A DNA stretch of 17,047 bases. It comes from Candidatus Rifleibacteriota bacterium (GTDB lineage: Bacteria > Riflebacteria > Ozemobacteria > Ozemobacterales > Ozemobacteraceae). The notes below the pieces were generated by a model. That model saw only the letters and a program-made list of their open reading frames with translations, was not told the DNA's origin and did no database searches. The stretch is taken from assembly GCA_022704885.1 (NCBI GenBank), contig JAKJFO010000076.1:1-17047 (forward strand), read 5' to 3'. A program made the position numbers and the translations under genes. Below are positions 1-9,517 of the stretch, one piece after another; within the stretch, counting starts at the first letter, position 1, and every line of letters begins with the position of its first letter.

Positions 1-861
1 CTGCACCCGATGACCAACTGGATCGGTACGCTCAACTATACCGTTCTCGGCTCGATCAAAGACGGTATCGGCTCATACCCGACCATCATCGAGCATCAGT
101 TCTATCATGAAAAAGCCTGCACCGACCTCGACATCAGCGTTGCCGACAACGCCAAAATCAACATAAGTAACACACTGGTTAAGGCCGTTGAGCGCTATGA
201 CAATGACCCACCAAGCATCGAGGTCGAACTGGTTTCGCAGGTCGATAACCGCCGCTGGGAATTCAAGCTTACCGAAATGGTAAATGACCTCTGCCGCCTG
301 CCGACAACGGTCGAGAACCTTGGCCTGTGTAAACTCGAAGCGACCTGCTATAACCTGCAGACCAATGCAGTCATCGCCCCGCAGCATGCTAACGACCAGA
401 TTCCCGGTTGTGCAGCCTACCCGTCTGACCTCGGTCAGCCCGATGTCAATGTTCTGACAGTTCTGCCAGCAGCTTTGCCCGAATTCAGGCGCGCCAGCCG
501 TCTGCTGATCAATGTCAGAATCTTTGACAACACCGGTTTCAGAGACCTCAAAGAAGCTACCATCAAGGTAGTCAACCTCGACGGCGGCGAAAGCAGCCTG
601 CTGCCAGCCAACAGTCCGTCGATTCCGCTGATGCCATGGCAGAGTATAAATGGCGCACCCATAGCGGGAGTGGCCGACCGCCCGCGCGCCAGCTATGCTG
701 TTGACATGCCGATGAAGGCGCTGGCCGACCAGAACCAGGTGCTCATCGAGGTCTATACCAGCGACCAGAACGACAACAGACGCAAGCTGATCATACCAGT
801 TAAGGTTGTAGAAAGCACTTTCGAAACCCGTGTTCTTGAAATCAAAGAAAACCGCAATTGA
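1..861 (+). CDS. Partial (5' cut) beta-rich, probably extracytoplasmic protein of unknown function
   Basis: The frame is open through base 1, so the true start probably lies left of the window; the first in-frame ATG is at 10 but has no Shine-Dalgarno room. About 286 residues are visible and end with TGA at 859-861. I recognise no family. The sequence alternates hydrophobic and polar residues as in beta sandwiches. The last 130 residues contain a strand pattern (NVRIFDNTGF, ATIKVVNL, then VLIEVYTSDQND and IIPVKVVES) that resembles an Ig-like or invasin-type domain. There are several cysteines in the N-terminal half (for example around LCRL, LCKL, ATCY and GCAAY), compatible with disulfides in an exported protein. 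There is no membrane segment in the visible part. A strong terminator-like hairpin begins 14 nt after the stop. Export and Ig-like fold are inference; that the frame is a real gene is well supported by its length and codon pattern. Confidence 0.75.
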   Translation: MHPMTNWIGTLNYTVLGSIKDGIGSYPTIIEHQFYHEKACTDLDISVADNAKINISNTLVKAVERYDNDPPSIEVELVSQVDNRRWEFKLTEMVNDLCRLPTTVENLGLCKLEATCYNLQTNAVIAPQHANDQIPGCAAYPSDLGQPDVNVLTVLPAALPEFRRASRLLINVRIFDNTGFRDLKEATIKVVNLDGGESSLLPANSPSIPLMPWQSINGAPIAGVADRPRASYAVDMPMKALADQNQVLIEVYTSDQNDNRRKLIIPVKVVESTFETRVLEIKENRN

Positions 862-875
862 TATAAAAGCCGCAA

Positions 876-925
876 AACGCGCCGGCATGCCCCTCTTCAG
901 GGGCCTTGCCGGCGTGTTCCTTTTT
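876..925 (+). terminator. Strong intrinsic-terminator-like hairpin with U tract, inside the following reading frame
   Basis: Bases 876-887 pair with 907-918 (12 bp with one G-U), and 889-894 pair with 899-904 inside, leaving a 4-base loop and a tiny internal loop. The right arm is followed by CC and five T residues (919-925). This is the standard shape of a Rho-independent terminator, placed 14 nt after the stop of the upstream gene. It also lies in the open frame of the next gene, where the same bases would encode the start of a signal peptide, so it may act as an attenuator or merely overlap the next gene's leader. Confidence 0.6.
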
Positions 926-1609
926 ATGTTCGTCATGACCATGAGGCTGCCGGCCTGTGATATGAGTGCCTTCGTGCAGTCTGAATTCGCCGAACGCTGC
1001 CAGCTGCTGCTCGATCTCTGCGAAAAAACCGATCTCGCGAGAAGCCTGGCGCATCCCGACATCAACAGTTACAACGGCGCATTGAGCCGCGAATGGATCA
1101 GATTTTATCTTGCACACGGTAATCATACCAATATCCCGCCGACACTCGCGTTCATAGCCACCGACAGCTGGAGTATCGCGATGAACGAAGTCGGCAACAC
1201 CATTGCCGGCCTGATCAACACCGGGATCGACCGCGAAAAAATGAACGGCCTCAGATTCAGGATACTGCTGATGAAAGAACCGCAGCGCATCGAGTCACTG
1301 CAAAAATTGTTCAGAGCCCGCCGCGAATTCATCGACAGCAAAGAAATCCGGCCCGGCATGGAATCCTGGCTCGATCGGGCGCTCATATCAACAGCCAATG
1401 CAGTTTATGCGCAGGTCGGAGAAGCTCCCGAACTGCTGCATCGACTGCAGACAGAAGTAGATTCACACATTGCAACTTTTCAGCGTATCAGCGCACGCGT
1501 AAAAGACGGCACCGACCCTGAAGTAACCGAGGCCCTGTTCGAAAACCTTAAACAGGAAATCGAACTCGATATGGCCTTCTGGGAAAAGCTGTTTTTCTAC
1601 AATACCTGA
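887..1609 (+). CDS. Small exported alpha-helical protein with ACDxSxF motif after its signal peptide; function unknown
   Basis: The frame is open from a GTG at 830 (259 aa) but ATG 887 (240 aa) gives a compact signal peptide: MPLFR, then a hydrophobic run GLAGVFLFMFVMT, then RLPAC. C24 could be a lipidated cysteine; LPAC is a weak lipobox and D25 follows it. No start (GTG 830, ATG 887, ATG 926) has a convincing Shine-Dalgarno site, and ATG 887 sits in the stem of the 876-925 hairpin, so the start is uncertain. The mature part is rich in amphipathic helices and has no further membrane segment. It shares with the product of 12506-13255 the sequence ACDxSxF at the predicted cleavage site, and later a WIxF...PP...D.W block (W70, P84-P85, D93, W95), so the two look like distant paralogs. 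The 3' end overlaps the convergent ftsY by 13 nt. No known family recognised. Confidence 0.75.
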   Translation: MPLFRGLAGVFLFMFVMTMRLPACDMSAFVQSEFAERCQLLLDLCEKTDLARSLAHPDINSYNGALSREWIRFYLAHGNHTNIPPTLAFIATDSWSIAMNEVGNTIAGLINTGIDREKMNGLRFRILLMKEPQRIESLQKLFRARREFIDSKEIRPGMESWLDRALISTANAVYAQVGEAPELLHRLQTEVDSHIATFQRISARVKDGTDPEVTEALFENLKQEIELDMAFWEKLFFYNT

Positions 1610-2997
1610 TAGTCGCTCTGCTTGGTCTTTTCGCTGTCATCGGCGAACAGCGCTTCGAGAAACTGTTCCGGCTCGAACGGCATCAGGTCGTCCATCTTCT
1701 CGCCAACACCGATAAACTTGACCGGCGCGCTGATCTGCTCTTCAACCGCGAACAAAACGCCACCCTTGGCGGTACCGTCGAGCTTGGTGACGACAAGGCC
1801 TGAAATCGGCAGAGCTTCTTTAAACAGTTTGGCCTGCTGAACCGCGTTCTGGCCGGTAGTGGCATCCAGCACCAGCAGAATTTCGTGTGGACCGCCATCA
1901 CTTTCTTTTTCGGCGATCTTCTGCACCTTTTTCAGCTCAGCCATGAGGTTCGCCTTAACATGCATACGACCGGCGGTATCGACGATCAGCAGATCTGCCT
2001 CGCGTTTTTTGGCGGCGTGAATTGCGTCGAATACCAGAGCACCGGGATCGCCACCCTCACTGCCTCTGATAACTTCGACACCGACGCGCTCGCCCCAGAT
2101 CGAAATCTGATCGATCGCCGCCGCCCTGAAAGTATCGCCGGCAGCCAGAACGACTTTTTTGCCTTCTTTGACAAAGCGCCGCGCCAGCTTGGCAATCGTC
2201 GTCGTCTTGCCGACACCGTTGACGCCAATAATCAGAAATACAGTAAGTCCATTCGGGTTGAAAACCGGCCCCGAAGAGTATCTGGTCAGCATGCCGCGCA
2301 GCTGGTCGCGCAGAATAGCATAAATTTTGTCAGGATCGGTGATATCTTCTTCATCAACTTTTTTATGAAGATAGGCTAGAAGCTCCTGAGTCGTTCTGAC
2401 GCCCACATCAGCTTCGAACAATGCTTCTTCGAGCTCATCGAGCAGATCATCGTTGATCTTCGTACTGCCAAGAACGAGCTTTTTGAGTTTGCCGACAAAT
2501 CCGGTACGGGTCTTGGTCAGACCATTCTTGAGCCGCTGAAACCATGAAAGTTCAGGCTCGGCTTCTTCAACAGGCACAACCGCTTTTTCGGTGACAGCAG
2601 GCCCGGCAACCGGTGCAGCTTCGACTACGGCCTTTTCGGCAGCCGGTGCAGCGGGCAGCTCAACCGCATCATGAGCGGCAATCTGCGCCGGTTCGGCTGC
2701 GGCCGCAGAACGTTCACTGATCGCGGGCTTCTTTTCATCAGTATCAATTGGAGTTGTATCATCAAAAGCTTCAAAAGGCACGAGCCAGGCGAAAAGCAGC
2801 AGGGTAATCCCGGCCAGCCCGGTGACTCCGGCGACTATTATCTGCGAGGGACCTGCCTGATAATAGATCAGAATGCCTTCGATCAGCAGACTGAGCCCGA
2901 TCAGCAGCACTATTATGCGGGATTCATCCCATTGTCTGGTGTAAACGACCGGATTATCGTCGCTTGCAGTCTGAGTTTTCTGAAGTTCGTCACTCAT
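1597..2997 (-). CDS. ftsY: Signal recognition particle receptor FtsY, with two N-terminal membrane segments
   Basis: FtsY is the SRP-GTPase that docks ribosome-SRP complexes at the inner membrane. The 466-aa product has the N domain at about 151-240 and the G domain after it. Motifs seen are the P loop GVNGVGKTT (258-266), DTFRAAA, DTAGR (340-344), TKLDGTAKGG (404-413) and the C-terminal GVGEKMDDLMPFEPEQF typical of FtsY rather than Ffh. Ahead of the NG core are two predicted membrane helices (about 27-46 and 53-74) and an Ala/Pro/Val/Glu-rich linker (about 76-150). E. coli FtsY is peripheral with a long acidic A domain, so a hairpin membrane anchor is unusual. The ATG overlaps the smc stop (ATGA on the minus strand) and has GAGGAG 8 nt upstream at 3006-3011, so it is translationally coupled to smc. 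No terminator is visible before it runs into the convergent gene. Confidence 0.96.
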   Translation of the reverse strand: MSDELQKTQTASDDNPVVYTRQWDESRIIVLLIGLSLLIEGILIYYQAGPSQIIVAGVTGLAGITLLLFAWLVPFEAFDDTTPIDTDEKKPAISERSAAAAEPAQIAAHDAVELPAAPAAEKAVVEAAPVAGPAVTEKAVVPVEEAEPELSWFQRLKNGLTKTRTGFVGKLKKLVLGSTKINDDLLDELEEALFEADVGVRTTQELLAYLHKKVDEEDITDPDKIYAILRDQLRGMLTRYSSGPVFNPNGLTVFLIIGVNGVGKTTTIAKLARRFVKEGKKVVLAAGDTFRAAAIDQISIWGERVGVEVIRGSEGGDPGALVFDAIHAAKKREADLLIVDTAGRMHVKANLMAELKKVQKIAEKESDGGPHEILLVLDATTGQNAVQQAKLFKEALPISGLVVTKLDGTAKGGVLFAVEEQISAPVKFIGVGEKMDDLMPFEPEQFLEALFADDSEKTKQSDYQVL

Positions 2998-5900
2998 TGC
3001 AGGTTCTCCTCTGAGGCTGCCGAAGCCGCCAACGGAATATTTTTGCCACTGACATGGCCTGATTTGCCCACAGTAAATTCCCTGATTTTGTTCTCATCTT
3101 CAAGTCGTATCGAAATTGGCCGTGAAATGCCAGATTTTTGCAGGGTTACGCCATAAATCACATCGACCGCCTGCATGGTTTCTTTATTGTGGGTAATCAC
3201 GAGAAACTGGGTTTTATCGGCAAAGCTGCGCAACATGCGGTTGAAGCGGCGCACATTCGATTCATCGAGCGCGGCTTCGACTTCGTCGAGCAGACAGAAA
3301 GCCGGCGGCTTGACCTGAAGAATCGAAAACAGCAGAGCCAGTGATATCAGCGATTTTTCACCGCCCGAAAAGAGTTCGAGCGTTGTCAGCTTTTTGCCGG
3401 GCAGACGACAGGCGATATCGACATCGCTTTCGAGCGGATTATCTTTGTCACTGAGTTTGAGCATGCCGCTGCCACCCGGGAAAAGAATCTCGAAAATATC
3501 GTTGAAAGCTGTGTTGATCTGCGCAAAAGTCTCAAGAAAACGCTCAGAAGAAATCTTCTCAATCTCGGCGATGACCTGTTCGAGCGAATCAGCCGCTTCT
3601 TTGAGATCAGCTACCTGCGAATTCAAAAAGTCATAACGCTCGCGTGTCTTTTCGTAATCTTCGATCGCCAGCGGGTTGACCGGTTCGAGCAGTTCCTGCT
3701 CGAATTTGCGCTGCGTCGTGCGCCCGACCAGTTCGTCGCGGCTTTCGTATTTATGCAGATTGATCGCGAGATCGGTCAGATCGAGACCGAATTCACCGCT
3801 GAGAATGCCTTCTTTGGTGCTGATATGAGTCTTGACTTCAGCCATCTTGATGTCGAGCTCAGAGAGCTTTTTGCGCGTCGAATCTTCGATGCGCACGCGG
3901 CTTTGATAGGCATGATCGAGCTGATCGAGCTCTTTCGACATCTTGCGATATTCACTCTGAATGTCGGCCATTGCGTTTTCAAGCGCCTCGCGATGCTTTT
4001 CGAAATTGTCGATCTCTTTCTGCAGTGTAGCGACTTTACCATCGCCCTCGCTGCTGAGAGCTTTGAGTCTCTCTACTTCAGCACCAGCACGGTCTTTGCG
4101 TTCCTGTGCATCTTTGCGGCGTTTGCTGGCGTTTTCGATTTCTTTGCGAACCGCCTTTTTGCGCTCGACCACCTGTGCCAGCTCGAGTTTGCGTTCGCCG
4201 AGCATGGCGTTGAGCGAAGTAAGACGGCTCTGAATCGATTCTTCGCGACCGCTCAACGAGTTGAGGCGACCGCTGAGTTCGGCATCCTGCGCTTCAAAGA
4301 AAGCCAGCTCTTCAGATGCCCTGGTAATTTCTTCACGCAGAGCTGCGAGTCGCGAGGTCATTTCGCTGCGGTCACGGGCAATATTGGCATACTCTTCGTT
4401 GCGGCTGGTCAGCTCAGCTCTGAACTGTTCAACCTGCCGGCCAAAAAAGCCGACCGACTGCTCGCGCCGCATAATCTCATCTTCGCGGGCGCGTGTCGAA
4501 GTCTGCAGCTGCTGGCGTTCCTTGTGCAGACTGGCAACCAGTGTGCGCAACTTGCCTTCTTTGGCGGTAAATGATTTGAGCTTGCTTTCGAGCTCTTCCT
4601 GTTCGCGTTTGCGGGAAAGAATGCCGACCGATTTGCGTGCTTCACCGCCGCCGGTGAGCGCGCCAGATGAGCGCACGATTTCGCCGTCGAGGGTGACGAT
4701 GCGATTGAAGTTGCGGTTGTTGCGTGCAAAATCGACGGCATTGTCGAGGTTGTCGAAAATCAGTATGCGACCAAGCAGGTTGCTCATCACCGTATAGAAT
4801 CTGGCGTCGAACTGAATCAGTTCGAGAGCTACCCCGACACAACCCCTGACCTTCGGATTCTCGACGGTCGGTGGCGCGGTGATCATATCGAGTGGCAAAA
4901 AGGTAGCGCGCCCGGCTTTGTTCTCCTTGAGTATCGCGATCGCCCGCTTGGCGGTTTCGGCATCGCGGGTGACGATATCCTGAATACTGGCGCCAAGTGC
5001 CGTTTCGAAAGCCATTTCGTAACCCTGTGGCACCTTGATGAGATCGCCGATGATGCCGTAAATATCGGGCAGGCGGCCGGTTTCCTTGAGTGCAAGCGCT
5101 GCCTGAACGCCGCGGTATATGCCGCTCTCACTGCTGTGGCGCAGTTCTTCGAGCATATTACTGCGGGCATTTAGAATCTTGATCTGGTCAGTGGCCGCGT
5201 TTAGTTCTTCTTCATTTTTGCGGCATTCGCTCTCGATTTTGTTGAGGCGCGCCAACTCTTCGTTCTGGCGGGAACGATTCTCGTCGACCTCTGCCTTCAT
5301 TGTGGCAATTTCTTTTTCGAGTCTGGCAATCTCGGTTTTGAGCTTATCGACGTGAGCCTGTGCCGAGGCGACATCTGATTCACCCTTTTCAAGCTGGCGT
5401 TCGAGTATCTGCACCTGAGCCTGGGCCGTGGTAATGCGATTCTTGCGATCGGCCAGCTTGACCGCAATCTGAAAGGCCGAGTCTTTGTCGTTGGCCTGCT
5501 CTTTGAGGTGTTTCTCGAGCTCTGAACGCACACTGGCAATACTGCCTTCGACCTCGGCCATGGCGGCGCTGATCTCGATTTCGCGCGATTCTTCGTCTTT
5601 GAGGCGGTTCTCGGCATCAGAAATTTCCTGGCCGCCATCGAGCAGCATGGTTTCGATTCCCTCGATCTCTTCGAGAATGGCCTGACAGCGGGCCTGCTGA
5701 CTGCGAATGTCTTCACGCAGAACGCCAACCTGCCGGCGGCGATCGTCGATCTGCAATGTCACCGCCTTTACTTCGTCCTGGCGCTTGTTGAGAACCTCTT
5801 CGAACTCAGCAAATCTGACACGGGCATCGGCTTTTTTGCTGTCAACTTCGGCCAGAAATTTTTCGATCTCTTCGATCTTGGCCAGCAGACCAAGCCGCAT

Positions 5901-6638
5901 CGAGTTGATGTTTTCCTGTTCGGCATAGTACTGGTTGAGATCGAACAGTATCAGATCGATTTCGAGCTGTCTTATCTCGGCTGCGAGAGTCTGATATTTG
6001 CGGGTCTTTTCGGCCTGTTCGGCCAGCGGCCCAAGCTGGGTCTCGATTTCGCCGATGATGTCGTTGAGACGGGTGATATTGGTGCGGGTGTGACCTAGCT
6101 TGGTCAGGGTGTTCTGCTTGCGGTGCTTGAACTTGGTGATCCCGGCGGCCTCTTCGATCAGCGCGCGACGCGACTGCGTGCGCTGAAACACGATGTCTTC
6201 GATGTCACCCTGTCCGATAACCGAGTAGCCGTCTTTGCCAATGCCGGTATCCATGAGCATTTCCTTGATTTCGGAAAGCAGCGTGCGGCTGTTGTTGACA
6301 AAATAATTGCTCTCACCCGATCGAAACAGCTGACGGCCAATACTGACTTCAGAATAGTCCATGGGCATGGCGCGGTCTTCGTTGTCGAGAATCAGCTTAA
6401 CCTGAGAAAATGCGGCCGGCCTGAATTCGGCTGAACCGGCAAAGATGACTTCCGACATTTTGGTGCCACGCAGGGCTTTGGCGCTCTGCTCGCCGAGTAC
6501 CCAGCGAATGGCATCGCAGACGTTGCTCTTGCCTGAACCGTTGGGCCCGATGATCGCGGTAATGCCGGGCTGAAAATCAAAAACAGTCTTGCGGCCGAAA
6601 GACTTGAAGCCCATCAGCTCAAGTGACTTGAGATACAT
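2994..6638 (-). CDS. smc: Chromosome partition protein Smc
   Basis: SMC ATPase that organises and condenses the chromosome, normally with ScpA and ScpB, neither of which is encoded in this window. The 1214-aa protein is full length. It shows the Walker A GPNGSGKS at 31-38, a long coiled coil at about 165-500, the hinge at about 505-665 with its glycine cluster (LTGGGE), a returning coiled coil at about 680-1030, the ABC signature FSGGEK near 1090-1095 and Walker [14 protein letters not shown] near 1114-1126. A tail of about 30 residues follows the last conserved strand. ATG 6638 is preceded by AAAGGAA (plus-strand 6652-6658), 13 nt away, a rather long spacing. It heads a two-gene unit with ftsY, an arrangement also known in Bacillus. 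Transcription starts in the AT-rich region upstream, where no clear promoter could be fixed. Confidence 0.97.
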   Translation of the reverse strand: MYLKSLELMGFKSFGRKTVFDFQPGITAIIGPNGSGKSNVCDAIRWVLGEQSAKALRGTKMSEVIFAGSAEFRPAAFSQVKLILDNEDRAMPMDYSEVSIGRQLFRSGESNYFVNNSRTLLSEIKEMLMDTGIGKDGYSVIGQGDIEDIVFQRTQSRRALIEEAAGITKFKHRKQNTLTKLGHTRTNITRLNDIIGEIETQLGPLAEQAEKTRKYQTLAAEIRQLEIDLILFDLNQYYAEQENINSMRLGLLAKIEEIEKFLAEVDSKKADARVRFAEFEEVLNKRQDEVKAVTLQIDDRRRQVGVLREDIRSQQARCQAILEEIEGIETMLLDGGQEISDAENRLKDEESREIEISAAMAEVEGSIASVRSELEKHLKEQANDKDSAFQIAVKLADRKNRITTAQAQVQILERQLEKGESDVASAQAHVDKLKTEIARLEKEIATMKAEVDENRSRQNEELARLNKIESECRKNEEELNAATDQIKILNARSNMLEELRHSSESGIYRGVQAALALKETGRLPDIYGIIGDLIKVPQGYEMAFETALGASIQDIVTRDAETAKRAIAILKENKAGRATFLPLDMITAPPTVENPKVRGCVGVALELIQFDARFYTVMSNLLGRILIFDNLDNAVDFARNNRNFNRIVTLDGEIVRSSGALTGGGEARKSVGILSRKREQEELESKLKSFTAKEGKLRTLVASLHKERQQLQTSTRAREDEIMRREQSVGFFGRQVEQFRAELTSRNEEYANIARDRSEMTSRLAALREEITRASEELAFFEAQDAELSGRLNSLSGREESIQSRLTSLNAMLGERKLELAQVVERKKAVRKEIENASKRRKDAQERKDRAGAEVERLKALSSEGDGKVATLQKEIDNFEKHREALENAMADIQSEYRKMSKELDQLDHAYQSRVRIEDSTRKKLSELDIKMAEVKTHISTKEGILSGEFGLDLTDLAINLHKYESRDELVGRTTQRKFEQELLEPVNPLAIEDYEKTRERYDFLNSQVADLKEAADSLEQVIAEIEKISSERFLETFAQINTAFNDIFEILFPGGSGMLKLSDKDNPLESDVDIACRLPGKKLTTLELFSGGEKSLISLALLFSILQVKPPAFCLLDEVEAALDESNVRRFNRMLRSFADKTQFLVITHNKETMQAVDVIYGVTLQKSGISRPISIRLEDENKIREFTVGKSGHVSGKNIPLAASAASEENLQ

Positions 6639-6668
6639 GTTTGTTCGCCTGTTCCTTTACGGAAGATA

Positions 6669-6685
6669 ATTGATGTTTGATCAAT
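6669..6685. repeat. Inverted repeat in the smc leader (possible operator or stem-loop)
   Basis: ATTGAT and ATCAAT are perfect 6-bp inverted arms separated by GTTTG. The element lies 31-47 nt upstream of the smc start codon in the most AT-rich part of the intergenic region, next to an ATATATA run. It may be a protein binding site or a small leader hairpin; only the symmetry is seen. Confidence 0.35.
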
Positions 6686-6782
6686 ATATATGCCACAATT
6701 CGAAGCAAAATAACAGCCTTTATCGCAATTTTTGCCGACAGGCGGCAAGCTTTTCCGGATCATAGAGACACCTTACATATTG

Positions 6783-6812
6783 TTGCAGCACAGGCCTCTG
6801 CTGTGTTAGGAT
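6783..6812 (+). promoter_or_regulatory. Candidate sigma70-like promoter with dyad in the spacer
   Basis: TTGCAG (6783-6788) and an extended -10, TG-T-TAGGAT (6804-6812), are spaced 18 bp apart ahead of the small gene at 6895. Bases 6786-6803 form an imperfect 18-bp dyad (CAGCA-C-AGGCCT-C-TGCTG) that fills the spacer, the place where a repressor would block polymerase. Both hexamers are imperfect, so this is tentative. Confidence 0.35.
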
Positions 6813-6879
6813 GCAGGCGTGAGCCAGTGTAGCTGATTTTATCGATTTAGCTGTAAAACCTCACCGATATTCAAAATCT

Positions 6880-6884
6880 AAGGA
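6880..6884 (+). promoter_or_regulatory. Ribosome binding site of the 49-residue gene
   Basis: AAGGA lies 10 nt before ATG 6895 in an otherwise noncoding stretch. It is the main support, with the protein's composition, for calling such a short gene. Confidence 0.6.
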
Positions 6885-6894
6885 CCATCAGCAC

Positions 6895-7044
6895 ATGGAA
6901 TATGACCAGAACGAAAGAAATGACGAAAATCAGAATCAGCAGCCGCCGCAATTTGACCCGGCAGGCGAAACCAGGCAGAAGCTGCTGTTCCTGGTAATAG
7001 CCGTAGTAGTTGTTGTTGCCACCAAGTACCTTCTCGGGCTGTAA
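6895..7044 (+). CDS. 49-residue single-pass membrane protein
   Basis: The ATG has AAGGA 10 nt upstream and the frame ends at TAA 7042-7044. The first 28 residues are hydrophilic, acidic and rich in Asn and Gln (for example ENQNQQPPQF). A basic turn (ETRQK) follows, then a clean hydrophobic helix LLFLVIAVVVVVA at about 30-42, and a short tail TKYLLGL. This suggests a tail-anchored or single-pass inner-membrane protein with the polar end probably in the cytoplasm, since the positive charges lie before the helix. It lies between the divergent smc unit and the molybdenum hydroxylase gene, each of which seems to have its own promoter. No family recognised; the organised composition and ribosome binding site argue it is real. 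Confidence 0.65.
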   Translation: MEYDQNERNDENQNQQPPQFDPAGETRQKLLFLVIAVVVVVATKYLLGL

Positions 7045-7170
7045 ACACTGAATTTTCTGCCGATATTTTCGGCGCCGGCTGCCAGCTATACCTCCTTTTT
7101 TTGCCTGAGTGTCTGGTCCTTTTTCTGCGACCAGTTTGAGAAAAAGTTCTCTGCGTCGGTGTCAGAAATT
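7045..7170 (+). other. Noncoding stretch with three short hairpins
   Basis: Between the small gene and the next promoter are three short perfect stems: 7059-7073 (GCCGA/TCGGC), 7113-7134 (CTGGTC/GACCAG) and 7138-7151 (GAGAA/TTCTC), plus a run of seven T at 7096-7102 not directly behind a stem. They might end the short transcript, but none has the usual GC-stem plus U-tract form. Confidence 0.3.
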
Positions 7171-7198
7171 TTGGAAACTGACGACGGCATGTGATAAA
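7171..7198 (+). promoter_or_regulatory. Promoter of the molybdenum hydroxylase gene
   Basis: TTGGAA (7171-7176), a 16-bp spacer and GATAAA (7193-7198) preceded by TG (7190-7191, extended -10). The predicted RNA start is near 7205, which leaves a leader of about 30 nt before ATG 7236 and rules out the in-frame GTG at 7191 as a start from this promoter. Confidence 0.5.
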
Positions 7199-7222
7199 CT
7201 GCAAAAAACACAGAGAAACCTC

Positions 7223-7228
7223 AGGAGG
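7223..7228 (+). promoter_or_regulatory. Ribosome binding site fixing the start at 7236
   Basis: AGGAGG is a full match to the anti-Shine-Dalgarno consensus, 7 nt before ATG 7236. It decides for this start over GTG 7191, which has no such site. Confidence 0.85.
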
Positions 7229-7235
7229 TTTGAAG

Positions 7236-9509
<2,274 letters not shown>

Positions 9510-9517
9510 CATGCAAT

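Noticed and set aside
73..1065. Long minus-strand frame of 330 codons opposite the first two genes
   Set aside because: It spans two plus-strand genes and the terminator hairpin, has no ribosome binding site and no recognisable domain; an antisense shadow.
3753..4574. Plus-strand frame of 273 codons opposite the smc coiled coil
   Set aside because: Phe/Ala/Leu-rich antisense translation of Glu/Lys/Arg-rich coiled coil; no start signals.
6730..6765. Hairpin TTGCCG/CGGCAA followed by TTTTCC as a terminator
   Set aside because: Short stem, only four T residues, and no plus-strand gene upstream for it to end.
7191..7235. In-frame GTG at 7191 as an upstream start for the molybdenum hydroxylase
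   Set aside because: It lies within the predicted -10 region, while ATG 7236 has AGGAGG at ideal spacing and gives the normal family N terminus.
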